A DNA stretch of 64,000 nt, taken from Spirometra erinaceieuropaei (taxonomy: Eukaryota; Platyhelminthes; Cestoda; Diphyllobothriidea; Diphyllobothriidae). The notes beneath the pieces were generated by a model. That model was not told the origin of the DNA, did not search any database, and saw only the letters and a list, made by a program, of their open reading frames with translations. Positions 1 to 10,929 of this stretch are shown in pieces. Within the stretch, counting starts at the first letter, position 1. Each line of letters starts with the position of its first letter. The position numbers and the translations under genes are program-made. The DNA lies in contig CACRXP010000227.1 of NCBI GenBank assembly GCA_902702965.1, forward strand, positions 580,790-644,789, given 5' to 3'.

Positions 1-202
1 ATTGACCTCTGAGCTTCCTGCTCGACCTCGACAAAGCCATAACTCACGATTGCCGTGTTTCAACACACGTGACACGAGACACGCGCTCTAGGCGGTGGAA
101 CGACCAGATCGCACTCGGGGACGCGGCTGTTGTTCTACGATGGGAGTTAGCAACGCCATCGGCACCTCTGCCATTTTGCTGGCGTGCGGAAAAGAAGGAC
201 TG

Positions 203-461
203 ACTCGAAGAAGGAGACACGATCGCTGGGACAAGAGCTTTATTAGCCTGACGTTTCGGATTCCTGCTCGAACACATCACCAGAGACAAAAGCAGATACG
301 AGTGGTTTATGCACAAGCAGCTGCAGTATTTGTAGGATGCAGTCGCTATGCTACCGCATACCTATGAACATTCACGACTCCCCCCTTCATCAGGCATCGT
401 TGCACGTGGTGTGATAACTGTTTGATGGCCGACATTCGCGCCGTTACCTGCTGAAATTTCA
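203..461 (-). repeat. PLE family A 3' terminal region (with hammerhead-like motif)
   Basis: Downstream of the GIY-YIG frame on the minus strand. It shares with five other sites a block containing CATCCTATAAATACTGCAG (here CTACAAATACTG) and then a hammerhead-like segment at 250-283 (CTGGTGAT ... GAATCCGAAACGTC). The end is marked by an AATAAAGCTCTTGTCCCAGC block at about 222-243. The core A of CUGAUGA is G here, so the motif is decayed. Confidence 0.7.
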
Positions 462-1214
462 TCACGTGCGTTGGATGTTGGTGTGATGATTGCTCAACCA
501 TCTGGTGTTGCAAAAAGTGTTCACCTGTGCGCTCCCCGCGTGGCCAATTACTCCGCCTAGGCGAAGTCTCAGCACTGAGTATGGAATGGGAAGATCATTG
601 CACTTGTTGCTGGATTGAGGGCCAGTAAACCATGGCTCAAGCAGCTCCCGGCTCACGCAGTTGTCAACTCTTGCGAGAATTCCGGCCTCGTCGAATTTGA
701 ATTTGCTGCCCGATCTCGTCGAATGAGCCGCAACTTGAGAGCTAGCGTCATTTCGCCGCACCGCTGCAGCGTGTTCGGACATTCGCGTTCGGAGCTGTCT
801 TCCGGTTTCTCTGACGTAGTTGCTTTGTCCGCAACTGCGCCAGATCCGATAAACGACTCCAGAAGTTTCTTGCAGTGGCAGCGGGTCTTTTGGTTTCATT
901 AACTGACGCCTGATGGTCGCCTCCGGTTTGTGTGCAACTCTAACCCCAAGTGGTGCGAGAAGGCGGCCGAGAGCTTCCGAAACGTTCTTAACATACGGGA
1001 GCGATCGCCCAAATTTGGTGTCCGTGCGGTTAGGCCTTTCGTCCCTTTTGCGTATGCACCGGCTGACGAAGTTGCGCGGGTAGCCATTGGCTTTGAAGAC
1101 CCGATAGAGTGTCCTTGCACAACTGTATTTGTGGCTGATTGGGTGGTTGCTGTTGAAGTTCAGTACTTGCATCGTATTTGTCGCTTTCCTGAACACTTTG
1201 GTCATTAGTCCACC
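462..1214 (-). pseudogene. Penelope-like element, RT C-terminal part plus GIY-YIG domain (family A, left copy)
   Basis: Minus-strand frame that begins with VFRKATNTMQVLNFNSNHP, a PLE reverse-transcriptase C-terminal signature. It continues with ANGYPRNF and the linker (PYVKNVSEAL ... KPEATIRRQLMKPKDPL), then a GIY-YIG endonuclease (VVYRIW..CGQSNYVRETGRQLRTRMSEH) and a conserved tail (VSRELLEPWFTGPQ, LPIPYSVLR). PLEs copy themselves by target-primed reverse transcription using this endonuclease. The catalytic RT motifs and the whole N-terminus are absent, so it is a 5'-truncated, dead copy, although this 273-codon frame has no internal stop. The Gly of the YIG-like motif is Arg (YVR). Its partner at 48599-49330 keeps YVG but has a stop upstream. 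Confidence 0.85.
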
Positions 1215-1283
1215 AAAGCCTGACTCCTTTACACGTGGAGTCGACCGTTGTGCACACACATTCGCAGCCCCCCATGATTGCAT

Positions 1284-1762
1284 GCGTGGCCCATTTTTCT
1301 TAATGTCCCTGCTCGGCAGAAGGGGAAATGCGATAATGGTGCCTACAAAAGGGAGGATTATTATGATTTTGCAAAGAACTGTGTTTGCCCGTGTCCTTCA
1401 TCGTGTGGGGCTGTTTATGAATCTGAGCAGGCCACTCTTGATTACGTTGACAAATAAGATTGATTTTCATCACTATACATGCATCCAAAATAATCAGTAC
1501 AAACAAGAAACATGCCATTGTTCCAGGTTTAAAACGGACTATATGGCTGGCATTTACTCGCAAAGATTATAGTCAACAAACACATTGTTACTGAGGCGAC
1601 CATCTGGCAAGGAGAAGTTTGCTTTCGGTAAATTCTCATCGGGCCAGTACAGCTATATAGTTATGGGGTTAACTAAAACATGTGGGTACTTAGTTGTATG
1701 TTTAGGTCAACAGGCATGTCGGGATAATTTTCCTCAGCTACATGGAACACCCACCCAAGTAC
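1284..1762. other. No gene recognised
   Basis: Low-GC arm sequence between the PLE fragment and the microsatellite. The right arm holds the same sequence (about 48045-48530). Open frames on both strands differ between arms and show no known domain. Confidence 0.5.
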
Positions 1763-1763
1763 T

Positions 1764-1857
1764 GGTGGTGGTGGTGGTGGTGGTGGTGGTGGTGGTGGTG
1801 GTGGTGGTGGTGGTGGTGGTGGTGGTGCCAATAATGGTAGTAATTGTAATGATAGTG

Positions 1858-1893
<36 letters not shown>

Positions 1894-1917
1894 ATAGTAG
1901 TAGTAGTAGTAGTAGTG
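1764..1917. repeat. Compound trinucleotide microsatellite (GGT)n ... (AGT)n
   Basis: About 21 units of GGT at 1764-1827, a short imperfect spacer, then AGT/GTA units at about 1855-1917. Poly-Val and poly-Ser frames across it are artefacts of the repeat. Confidence 0.95.
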
Positions 1918-1949
1918 GCGAACTTAAAACGATCGTACTAGGAACAAAT

Positions 1950-2754
1950 TAAAGAGATATCCATAAGCTCACCAGCAAGAGGGCCAATAAACGGACTGGC
2001 CTAGCAGCGTCTAGGAAGAAGTGACACCTAATGTATCGAGGGGGCTTCAGAACGAATATTACCCAAAGCTCTGAAAACAGCCACACAAAAGAGGTCGGCT
2101 TCATTCCGTGGGACCCTTTAACTAGAGCTGGCAAGCTAAAGCTGTTTATTGTTTTCCGGTTTTGGACACATCTCTGAATATAACCTTTATTTCTTCTCGG
2201 ACACCACTGAGACAATCGTCATGAGCGCTACTAAACCGTCACGATGATAACTAAGTTCCTGGTGCTACAGTGCAAACAGTATCAATCGTCATTTCGACCT
2301 TAGAGCTCACTGCGTGGACCAGCGAACGCGCCCTATTCCACCCTCTTAGAATATCGGCCGCAGATCTGTGAGTAGCCACTTGGAATCACAGTGATCTGAC
2401 ATCCTCCGTTCCACCTTAGTAAGTCGCCTCCCTGAAACTCCGTCCCTTCCGCCATCCCCTGGAAATCCGATGTCGCAAAGCCAAATCACTTTGTTCAACC
2501 TCGTCTTATAAGAGGTTGTCATTAAAACTTAACAAGTTAGGGGTGCAGTTCGATTCTTTGTATTAGGCTTTTCTTTCCTCATTAAGGAATATATTACAAC
2601 AAAACACGCTACAATAAAATAGATATAGTCAATAGCACCTTACCCATGAAATCAACTGAGAAAACCAGTTGAGGGTAAATATACCAGAAATTAAAAAAAC
2701 CCACGGTCCGTATAAATCTGCGGAAAAGCTAAAATGCAGTGATATACACTTACA
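1950..2754. other. No gene recognised (left arm)
   Basis: Arm sequence with a counterpart at about 46930-47820. Open frames are short and not shared in length between arms. No domain, RNA gene or repeat boundary seen. Confidence 0.5.
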
Positions 2755-2985
2755 CATAGGCAGAATAGCTTTACCGACAAAGACAAGGGAGGCTGGAATG
2801 GCCATTTCAGGCTTATTAGCCGTCGTCAGCCTGTCCTTGCCTTCTCCGAATAAAATAGGGTTACTAGAGAATGATATGCGAACCCTTTCCGCTGGGAAGG
2901 TTCCCGTGACAGTTTGGTCAAGGCGTCTTCTTAGGAATTCACTCGCAGCGCCTCCTTGGAAAGGGACTTTGAGGAACAAAGTTTT
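2755..2985 (-). pseudogene. Penelope-like element linker fragment (family B), minus half of a fold-back
   Basis: Minus-strand frame FLKVPFQGGAASEFLRRRLD ... TGTFPAERVRISF. It corresponds to the PLE segment that lies between the RT domain and GIY-YIG (compare KTLSLNVPFQGDATSELL at 50450-50830). It runs into the dispersed core at about 2786-2836 (TANKPEMAIP). It faces the related fragment 3082-3285 head to head. Confidence 0.6.
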
Positions 2986-3226
2986 CCTTTCGGCAGTCAG
3001 TCTGGTTGGTTTTGCAGGTCATTCATGGCAAAGAGCCTTGCCGAACGACCCGCAAAATTCACCAGACTGACCGCCAAAATGAAAACTTTGTTTCTCAAAG
3101 TCCCTTTCCAAGAAGACGCTGCAAGTGAACTCCTAAGAAGACACCTTGAGCAAACTGTCTCTGGAACCTTCCCAGCGGAAAGGGTTTGCATATCATTCTC
3201 TTCTATCCCTATTTTACGCGGAGAAA
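2843..3226. repeat. Local inverted repeat formed by two PLE-B fragments
   Basis: 2843-3005 and 3061-3226 are reverse complements with some mismatches. The 55-bp spacer is itself partly palindromic, with the centre near 3033. The right arm keeps the same structure at about 46340-46725. Inside a giant palindrome this is a nested hairpin. Confidence 0.8.
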
Positions 3227-3285
3227 GCAAGACTAGGCTGCCACCTCAGACCGCACTAGGTAGGATAGTGCAAGTTAAATACAAA
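3082..3285 (+). pseudogene. Penelope-like element linker fragment (family B), plus half of a fold-back
   Basis: Plus-strand frame KTLFLKVPFQEDAASELLRR ... GTFPAERVCISFSSIPIL, the same PLE linker as 2755-2985 on the other strand. It is only about 65 residues long and has no catalytic part. The right-arm copy (about 46340-46575, minus strand) is frameshifted after LEQTVS. Confidence 0.6.
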
Positions 3286-3349
3286 TGCGCCCAAAGATTT
3301 TTTGCAGAAATACTTGTTAAAACCGCGCTTTCCATGCTAAACTAACTAA

Positions 3350-4940
3350 GGACGTTTGTGCTGGGCCACCTGCACAAGGTCTTCACATTTTCACATGCTT
3401 GACCTGACACAGCAGCGCACGAGGCAAGAATGCAGACCGGAATTGCTGCCAAGCCGTTCAGTGGCCAATAGGCTTAAATCTCTACTGACGGCAGTCATTG
3501 CTAACTCCAGGGCTAAAGAGCCAAGCCTCGCCAGTAGGGAAGACCATGGCCGTCTGATCAGTTCTGCTACAGCGAAACTGCTGCTCGTGTTTCCATAGCT
3601 ACTGGGCCAACAACCCTCTTCCCACATATGTACTTCCGCACAGTTGCTTCTATTCGCATATTTTCAAAGCATGCTGGTAGACTCCTTCTGAATAGCTTCG
3701 CCAGTAGCAATGTAAAAATGGCGAATTACAGTCCTGTCCTGAGTTGTCTTACTCCTATCAAATAAATACTTTTAGCAGGTCTGTGTTGCGCCGATCAATT
3801 CCGCGTTACAGTCAACCTTTTGTCCATCAGCAACCTTTTGGAGTCTTTTATCCTATCCCTAACTGATGCCGCTAGTGCAAAGGACTTGTTTCTAACGTTA
3901 CTTTAACGCGGGCTTTAAGTGTGCCTCCTTCTAAATGTAATTTAATTAAGCCCTGATGCAGTGCAAAATGTATCCATATCAGATAAGAGACTGTGGACTA
4001 CGGGCTCTATGCCAACGCAACACAAAGGCGTCATAAGTTGTTGAAAACAGTATTACTCACTTTCAGTCTCGTTCCTTCGAGCGAAAGAGAAGTTAGATGA
4101 CAAACTGATATTCCTCTGTTATCACATAGTTTCATGTTTGAACAGGCTAAATGTTAGGAGAGAATATATCGGGCGTCTCCTCCTACATCAGTTAGCAGTA
4201 AGCTTTGAACCTCTGAGGTCGAGCATACGACCTGCGTCATGACGCTCTCAATTCACTTGAGAATTTTCTTATAAGCATATCCGTTGGCTTATTTTGCTCA
4301 CCAGGTTCTGATTTTTTCCCCTCTGTTTCGCTAAACTATAAAAATGAGGTCATCTGCACCCTACGTTAACATCGTTTCGAGGGAAGTAAAATTTGACTCG
4401 AATTTTGCCATTCATTCACCGGTGATCCTTCACGATGTTGGCCATTGAATATCGCTTGTGATCCCCTGTTGTTACCTGGTTTGCGCACCCGCTATTATCC
4501 CCTGTGATATGAGGCTTTTTTGCGGAAAATTTCGCCATGATACTTCCAAAATAAAGCGTATCCCACTCTCTCAACGATGTTTCGCTAGTTCGTGCTTGAT
4601 CAGTTGTGCCGCACATTTTATTTATTCCATTCCACGCACACGCTCAAGTTTAATTACACAGGTTGGTTTACTTTGCGGATTTTACGGTGTAACAAACGGC
4701 GCTGACTACTTGTGCCTCTAGGGTTTAAGTCGTCCCAAATTATTTTGCCTTAGAAAACTAGTGGTCTTTTAAGGAATAAACGTCGCCCTTATATCTGTCA
4801 CCTCATCGCTTATCAACGTAATATGCCTGACGGTGATTAGCCCACAGCATAGGTCCCCCTCCCTAGCCGATCTCAGTTAGTAAAACTCCAACCATGTCTG
4901 TGGCATCCGCCATGCTGTTCATCTTCTTTAATCCGTCGGG
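3350..4940. other. No gene recognised (left arm)
   Basis: Unremarkable AT-rich arm sequence mirrored at about 44700-46240. Frames up to about 87 codons occur but lack conserved domains. No RNA gene seen. Confidence 0.5.
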
Positions 4941-4971
4941 GTCTGCCAAAGTTGATTTTGGTAGGATGTAC

Positions 4972-5206
4972 TTATGCAGTCCCACCTGGTGGACACAAAT
5001 ACTGTTGGGATTAGGGTCAGCGGTTAGGGCAACTATTTTTTTACCACTCATAGTACAACCGGGCGTTACCAATAGATTTTCTTCTGCATATAGTTACTTA
5101 ACCTCGTCGCCTGTGCGTTCCCCATCCCCGCCTGTAAAAACCCCCGCTGCCACCAGTCTCGTATTAGAAGTGACTGGACCTTGTTTATTCAGGTGGGCCT
5201 ACATAA
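4972..5206. mobile_element. Small TIR element with telomere-like core (left arm)
   Basis: The ends match as inverted repeats: TTATGCAGTCCCACCTG (4972-4988) and the reverse complement of CAGGTGGGCCTACATAA (5190-5206). The interior carries a short TTAGGG-like patch (about 5009-5030, GATTAGGGTCAGCGGTTAGGG). It encodes no transposase, so it is a MITE-like non-autonomous element. The same element is at 44366-44590 and, much longer, at 55028-55636. Confidence 0.65.
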
Positions 5207-5209
5207 CCA

Positions 5210-6390
5210 CAACCGCCCTTCTGGGTTGGTCGACCCTTCTCGTGACTTGGGACACTTTCATTGTATTTATTGGTCATAATCTTTGTTAGAATTTGCCTTA
5301 CAGTCTCGCTGCAGTGAGGACAACTATCGCTCCCGGGTACGGTGACTAGAATTCGAATTCCAAATTGCACCGCGCACTGCACAGACTGGCAATCGACTCA
5401 GACTGAGGCAGGCTAAAGACTGAATGGCTCATATTTGATGCGTGGTTTCAGGCTCTAGCTCAGCGAAGTCGCACACAATTCTCACCCCCGGACTTGCCAG
5501 GTCTACTGACTTCATCTGCACAGCAACGAAAGTGCCGTGACTGGGCTGGAGTCATTGAGGTCGGCGGTGAGGTCGAGTGGGGTCGGCTTTTTACAGTCAT
5601 CGCACTCGGCTGGAGAGCTGAAGAGTCATCAGACTGAAAATCCACCCCACTGCTGCAAGTTTCGGGCACTGATGTAGAGTGGTAGAGATACTTTAAAAAT
5701 CGATGAGAAGTACAGTGGTTGTGTCACAAAAATTTCTGTAACACAAAATCCGCCCGAGAAGGTTTTGGCTAGCGTATTCAACGGGGTAAGAAAACATTAG
5801 GATACCAGGAAACATCTGACTTTGTTTGTTTTCCTGTCATAAAAGGGACTTAAACTCAATACTTTTTAGTAAAAGGCCATCTGTGCCTCAAACCAATAGA
5901 ACCGTAGGAAACAGCAACACCAAATATTTGTCATAATATCTGCTCAGATTTCGACCACGACTTTTCATGAGTTGGGCCGCCCAGTGTACTACAGAACAGC
6001 TCAGAATAACACCCAAATCCCGATTATTACAGCAGGCAGAATGATTTGAATTTTCTCTGCAGTTCACTACAAACTTGAGAGGTCCCCTTACTTGAAATGT
6101 TAGCGAGAACGGGACATTGTCGTAAATGAGGGCATTAAACAGATCAAGAACGGGATCTTGCCGCAACCTTACTGCTTGTAGCCGGCTTAGTAAAAGACAA
6201 CTACTGATGTGGTGTGAACTGCCCCCAGCGCATTCGATGCATTTATGTATTCAGACGTATGGTAGAGAGGTGCTCGCCGATCATTCTTACGGAAGTCACT
6301 CGCTCATCTGTGCTTTACCGGCTCTCTCTCGAGCCCAACCAGCAGCCGCACAGCGAAGCATGACATGGGCGGGATGTTATTACCGGGATT
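5210..6390. other. No gene recognised (left arm)
   Basis: Mirrored at about 43070-44360. A 92-codon minus-strand frame (5888-6166) has a similar frame at 43474-43731, but they differ by indels and show no known domain. The right arm carries an extra half fold-back element here (43195-43428). Confidence 0.5.
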
Positions 6391-6397
6391 GACCATG

Positions 6398-6455
6398 GCC
6401 GGCTGACGACGGCTAATAAGCCAAAAATGGCCATTCCAGTCTCCCTTGTTTTCGT
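6398..6455 (-). repeat. Dispersed ~45-bp core repeat
   Basis: Core GACGGCTAATAAGCC plus AAATGGCCATTCC, found in at least eight places in the window: 2786-2836, 6398-6455, 42947-42995, 46733-46790, 51340-51395 (weak), 54139-54185, 54307-54365 and 57750-57815. One frame reads TANKPEMAIP, but the sites lie on both strands and in different contexts, so it is a shared repeat module, not a gene. Confidence 0.65.
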
Positions 6456-6705
6456 CGATAATAAAATCCTGCATATTTGGACATATTTTATAGGAACCAT
6501 AAAAAGTGTGTTCTTTCTTAAACATATTTGGTAGAGAAACATGTTCTCTTCAAAGTCCCTGCAACTCTCGTCTAAAACAGGTTTTTCTACTTCCAAATAA
6601 TTGTAGACCTTATTTGCAATTGCATTGGAATTTCAGGTTTGCAATCTGTAAGGTGTATATTTTTCGCGAACATTATGTACTCCTCCATACTCTCCATATT
6701 CGGTG

Positions 6706-7085
6706 ATGAGGCTTTGCCTAGGCGGAGTATTGAGCCACACGGGAACCGCACAGGCGAACACTGATTCCTAGCGTTATGGTCAGTGGGTAAGATTGTTGAG
6801 CCATCATCACACCAGCATCCGACACCCCTGATTAAATGACAGCAGTTAACGACGCGAATGTCGGCCATCGAACAGTCATCACACCAAGTACAACAACTCC
6901 GATGCAGGGGGGCCGCGAATATTCATAGGTATGCGGCCGCATGGCAACTGTATCCTATAAATACTGTAGCCCCTTCCGCATGAAGCACCCCTATCTGCCA
7001 CCCCTAACTGATGGGTTCAAACAGTAAATCCGAAAAGTTGGGCGAATAAAACTCTTGGTCCAGCAATTGTGTCACATCCTTCGCA
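6706..7085 (+). repeat. PLE family A 3' terminal region, truncated copy (left arm)
   Basis: Starts in the block that encodes the end of the GIY-YIG tail (GCCTAGGCGGAGTATTG). It continues with TATCCTATAAATACTG (about 6949-6964), a degenerate hammerhead-like part (about 7007-7055) and the AATAAAACTCTTGGTCC end. There is no coding part, so it is a heavily 5'-truncated insertion. The right-arm partner is 42285-42690. Confidence 0.65.
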
Positions 7086-7189
7086 CATTTCCCTATATCA
7101 TTGAGAAGACGCCACACAGGACTCATTAAATGTCACAATAAATGTGGGTTATGTTGTATGATTAATAAGGAACATTAGGAAACAGGCAG

Positions 7190-7610
7190 ATGCGACACTA
7201 CTTGAATGGGCGTTTCATGGCCAAAAAAATTTCAAAAATAACGATTTTTTAAAATCGAAAGGTATTCCCTTTTCGAGTTAATAATTTCAAAAGATGAGAT
7301 TTTCTATCAAACGAATGCAACAAAGAGTTTTTGTCCAGACCTTCTATAAAACATTATTTCATTTATACGGAAACCGAACATCAGCGGGCCTAAAGTATAA
7401 TTTTAAGTAGTCATTTTTAATGACTGTAATTGTGCAGGCGACCAGAAGGGAGCCCATTTAAAGGCCGGCATGCTGCCGCCTTTGAAACATCATGGGACGA
7501 TGTTGTCAGCTAGCCAGCATGACAACTCCACCTATGTAATCCTTTCTAATCAAAAACATACTTCAGAATTTTGGTTAATATTTCACGATACAGGCCAGCT
7601 ACTGCAATTG
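7190..7610. mobile_element. Partial fold-back element (family F), left arm
   Basis: Diverged copy of the family F terminal half: TAAGTAGTCATTTTTAATGAC, GCAGGCGACCAGAAGGGAGC, GGCCGGCATGCTGCC and a TTGGTTAATATTTCACGATA end. The right-arm counterpart is about 41750-42215. The other half of a complete element is not clear. Confidence 0.45.
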
Positions 7611-7775
7611 TTGCTTGACGGTAGTGAACACAAAATGGCGGTTATTTTTTCATGCGCATTCATGGTGATCATAACCTTGATAAGTATGTTCTTGTGTCAA
7701 AAGGTCTGAAAGCATTTGCTATGCCTGTATCAGTCAAACATGGCCCTCACAGGCTGGTATGAGCTGTCAGTCTCC

Positions 7776-7955
7776 TGACACCTGGTTCCCTGCCGGTAGA
7801 TGCGCTTGCGCTCCCGCTTGATGCACAGGTGGTGGGCATGGCTGCCCAGTCATCCTCGTCCTTCTGACCCCTGTTGGGGTGTTGTTGTTGGTGGTGATGA
7901 AAAATCCTGGTCTAGTGTATGTTGTGGGCCAGGGGTGTGGTGGCACGCCTAGTTT
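7776..7955 (+). repeat. Repeat family C, copy 1 of a direct pair
   Basis: GACACCTGGTTCCCTGCCGG through GTGTATGTTGTGGGCCAGGG. Near-identical to 8673-8850 and related to 17340-17700 and 29283-29655. Other pieces of the family occur at 33280-33560, 51875-52080, 62545-62680 and 62895-63045. It has no coding capacity that I recognise. Confidence 0.75.
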
Positions 7956-8157
7956 GCCCAGTTTCTCCAACGTGTGTTGCTAGTCGAGGGTTAGGGTCTA
8001 ACCTCCGAGTTGCCGGTTTGTGCTCTTGTAGGCGAGTCTACAATTTCCGCCCGGTTTCTCCAACATAATTGCAGTCGTCCTCATTGTACTTTATTTTGTA
8101 GATGACTGCGGAGGTTTTAGCGGGTGGCAATTGTTGTCTAGGGTCGATGCGCTATGC

Positions 8158-8530
8158 CTAACCTGGCAGGTTATAACAGTCGAGAGACCGCCTCAGAGAC
8201 CCCTTTAACGCAGGGAATGGCCCTCCAGACTTCGGGTTGCTGTTTATTTGGCTGTCTTCTGTGCTCGTGGCATCTGCTTCTCTCGGTGAAATATCTGGGA
8301 TAGCCATTGGCTGCAGACAGGTTCTGAAGGTACAGTCGTTCGGCTGTTTTATCCTCGGACGAGCCGCAGTGTGTTTCGACTCTTTGGAACAAAGTGTGGA
8401 CACAGCTGCGTTTGTGTGACAGAGGATGGTTGCTGTTTAAGTGTAGGATCTGTCTTGTGTCGATGGATTTTCGGAATACTGTGGTTTGTAGTTGTCCAAA
8501 TGTGCACCGGCGCACAGGCACGTCAAGGAA
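8158..8530 (-). pseudogene. Penelope-like element RT C-terminal fragment
   Basis: Minus-strand frame with VFRKSIDTRQILHLNSNHPL, SHKRSCVHTLFQRVETHC, LYLQNLSAANGYPRYF and then a degenerate EVWRAIPCVKGVSEAVSRLL. This is the same RT C-terminal/linker region as family A, but diverged and with a longer HTLF...ANGYP spacer, nearer the usual PLE form. There is no GIY-YIG part; the 3' side (towards 8158) is cut by family C. It is a dead fragment. Confidence 0.75.
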
Positions 8531-8672
8531 GGGCAGTTGGTTGATTGTTTCTGCTTCTAACGTAAACTGGATATCCGGGTCAACCGAGTTCAGTAGTTCC
8601 TTTTGGCGCTCAATGTCAGTGAATTTGACAACGACGAAGGTTTTATCGACATATCGAGCCTAGAAGTCTAGT

Positions 8673-9080
8673 TGACACCTGGTTCCCTGCCGGTAGATGC
8701 GCTTGCGCTCCCGCTAGATATACAGGTGGTGGGCATGGCTGCCCAGTCATCAGCCTCGTCCTTCTGACCCCTGTTGGGATGTTGTTGTTGGTGGTGGTGA
8801 AAAATCCTGATCTAGTGTATGTTGTGGGCCAGGGGATGTGGTGTCACGCCTAGGTGCAGGTCAGGCCGTGCCAGCCACCTGCGCCTTTTCCCGCCTCAAA
8901 TCTTCTTTGACTCTGTCTTGACGTCTGATCCAGGTGAGGGAGTGAGGAAGAGAGAGAGAGTTAGATGGTGCGCAAGTCTACTATCACTATAAACTTATTC
9001 ACGTGCAAGTCACTGTGCCTGCTGCATCTTGCTGTGTAGCACGCGGTGGACGCCGTCGGAATCGATGGTCGAACTGTCGA
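8673..9080 (+). repeat. Repeat family C, copy 2 of a direct pair
   Basis: The first 180 bp duplicate 7776-7955. The copy then extends through CGCCTCAAATCTTCTTTGAC and GCAAGTCTACTATCACTATA to GCACGCGGTGGACGCCGTCG, which is shared with the family members at 51875-52080 and 62895-63045. Confidence 0.7.
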
Positions 9081-9139
9081 AATATGTGTGTGAATGTTAA
9101 GTCTGCGATCAAGGGAGACGATTAAATGAAGATGGCAAG

Positions 9140-10925
9140 GAATTTGGAACATCGGCCGGATTTGTAGACTATCAGCAAAAATAATTTGTAATTGAGAGCC
9201 CTCAATAACTCAAGACCTCAGTTACTCAGACCTGTTGTTTGTGGATCATGCGAGAAAACGGTGTAAATTTGTTGGACCTTGAGAAAATCGGTTTTGAATC
9301 GTCACTTCTGGTTTATTTTCTCGGATCGGTCAGCTATACAAAAACCACGGGTAAAGATCATAGGAAATTCGAACCCGGAATTTTTGATTGTCGAGTAAGA
9401 AATGAGACAGATTGCTACTGAATCCGAGTTCATGCCCTTATGGGTTTCAACCGAGAATATTGACTATTCTGGGCTATGGCGTTCCGCAGATCCGGATACA
9501 GGATGATGAGCACCTGGTGTACAGAGGCCGGAGAGTATCGGCTCGAACTGACGACGTCAGATAAGTCAGAAACGGTCGCTTCACCCCCTCCCTGGTCTCT
9601 ATCAGTCCACCCTCCGCATTGTAAATTGCTGCTATGCGACGGCTTATGGGGGCCCTGGATCAGGCTTCCAGAGTCGAATTGGAACAATAGGGTCCTCCCT
9701 GCAATGTGATTGGTGCCGTGACACTTCTAAGGAGCCTGCTTACTGTGAACTCCGAGCATGAAACCAAAGTCGAATATTTCTGAAAGGCACGGAGGTAGAA
9801 ATGGGTCTGAGTCGTTTGCGCTTCGCTCATCTGCTCTTGCCACCATAATGTGCACTTTGAGCACTTCGGCGCAGTTGAATTAAAGCAAAGCGCCAAGTGC
9901 CCATGAACTAAGTGTGTGAGCAGGGTAAAGAACAGTGGTCTGTGCTTAGAAGTCAGTGCCAACAACATTTAGTCTCACCCAGTCAGCCTTTTGTCACAAA
10001 CACCCCTCAGCAGGGTATGACTGCGTCAATCGTCATTCTCTCGGCAAATTACCACGGCCTAATGTGCATAAATGACGCAGGAACCTTAATCCAAACTGAG
10101 GGGGTAGCGAATAAACGCGCTCTGCTGTGTCGTCATACGCCACCGAGCCCCCGGCTGCCTTTGAGAGAAAAAAGGAAGCTTTACAATTCAACATCAAGTC
10201 CATTTCCCATTGTATCGATCACCCTGCCAAACAGTGCCTCGTCCAAAATCCGTAATCAGAGTTTTCTGCGACGCTTTAGGACTGCTATTATGGGTACTTA
10301 ATGTCTGTTTTTGTAATGACTGCTCAGTCTACTTCATTTGTTAGGTTTGTGTTATTTGTTTATATGCGTCAGATGAAATGGTATATTCTCCACTCGTAAC
10401 TAGCTTTGTCCTCGTCAGTATTTACTCCGGAATGGAGGTTCTTCTAGTAAATACGTCTGGACACCTGCGGTATGAACGCAAATTTGACATTTTGAGTTTT
10501 CTGGGGCAGTAGTGGGACCTAAACCACCGACATATTGGTCATTCAGAAGGGCATTTGCGAGCATATCCATGATTTCGATAAATTTTCGTCGGGCCGGTAC
10601 ATTTATACGGGAACCAGGTACAAAGTAAAACGTGTGCGCGATAAGAGAAATCAATTAGGGCTCGTCATTTCATACAAGCGGGTGTGAATTGGGGGGAGGG
10701 AAGGAGGAGGCAGTAAGTGGCCGTGATGTTACGTAGCGCCATGTCACAGGGGGGGAGTGGAGGGGGCCGGGGGGTCGCGGAGACATGAATTCAGTCAATT
10801 GACCTTTGGCCACGGCAGATTCGGAGCATGCATAAGGCTCTTCTGCGCGCACAGGACTGGCCTCCGTAGCCTGATGGCAGTCACTTCCGCTGTTACTGGC
10901 AGGCGCTGACTCAGTTCTTTAGGCT
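9140..10925. other. No gene recognised (left arm)
   Basis: Mirrored at about 39860-41590. It contains a 129-codon open frame (9915-10301) that is also 129 codons in the right arm (40416-40802). Comparing the two, about 13 of 16 base changes alter the amino acid, which does not suggest a selected protein. G/C homopolymer-rich patches lie at about 10690-10775. Confidence 0.55.
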
Positions 10926-10929
10926 AGTT

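Larger units (their letters stand above)
7692..9083. mobile_element. 1.4-kb segment present only in the left arm
   Basis: Right-arm bases 41590-41660 join the two flanks directly (AGTATGTTC next to ATATGAGTGTTAAG), so about 1.39 kb is extra here. It contains two direct copies of repeat family C (7776-7955 and 8673-8850, extending to about 9080) around a Penelope fragment (8158-8530). Insertion in this arm, or deletion in the other between the repeats, are both possible. Confidence 0.7.

Noticed and set aside
1585..1941. 118-codon frame rich in Val, and poly-Pro/Thr/Ser frames at 47767-48137
   Set aside because: They are translations of trinucleotide microsatellites with no flanking domain.
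9915..10301. 129-codon frame kept in both arms as a candidate gene
   Set aside because: Substitutions between arms are mostly amino-acid changing and the frame starts with GTG; no domain.
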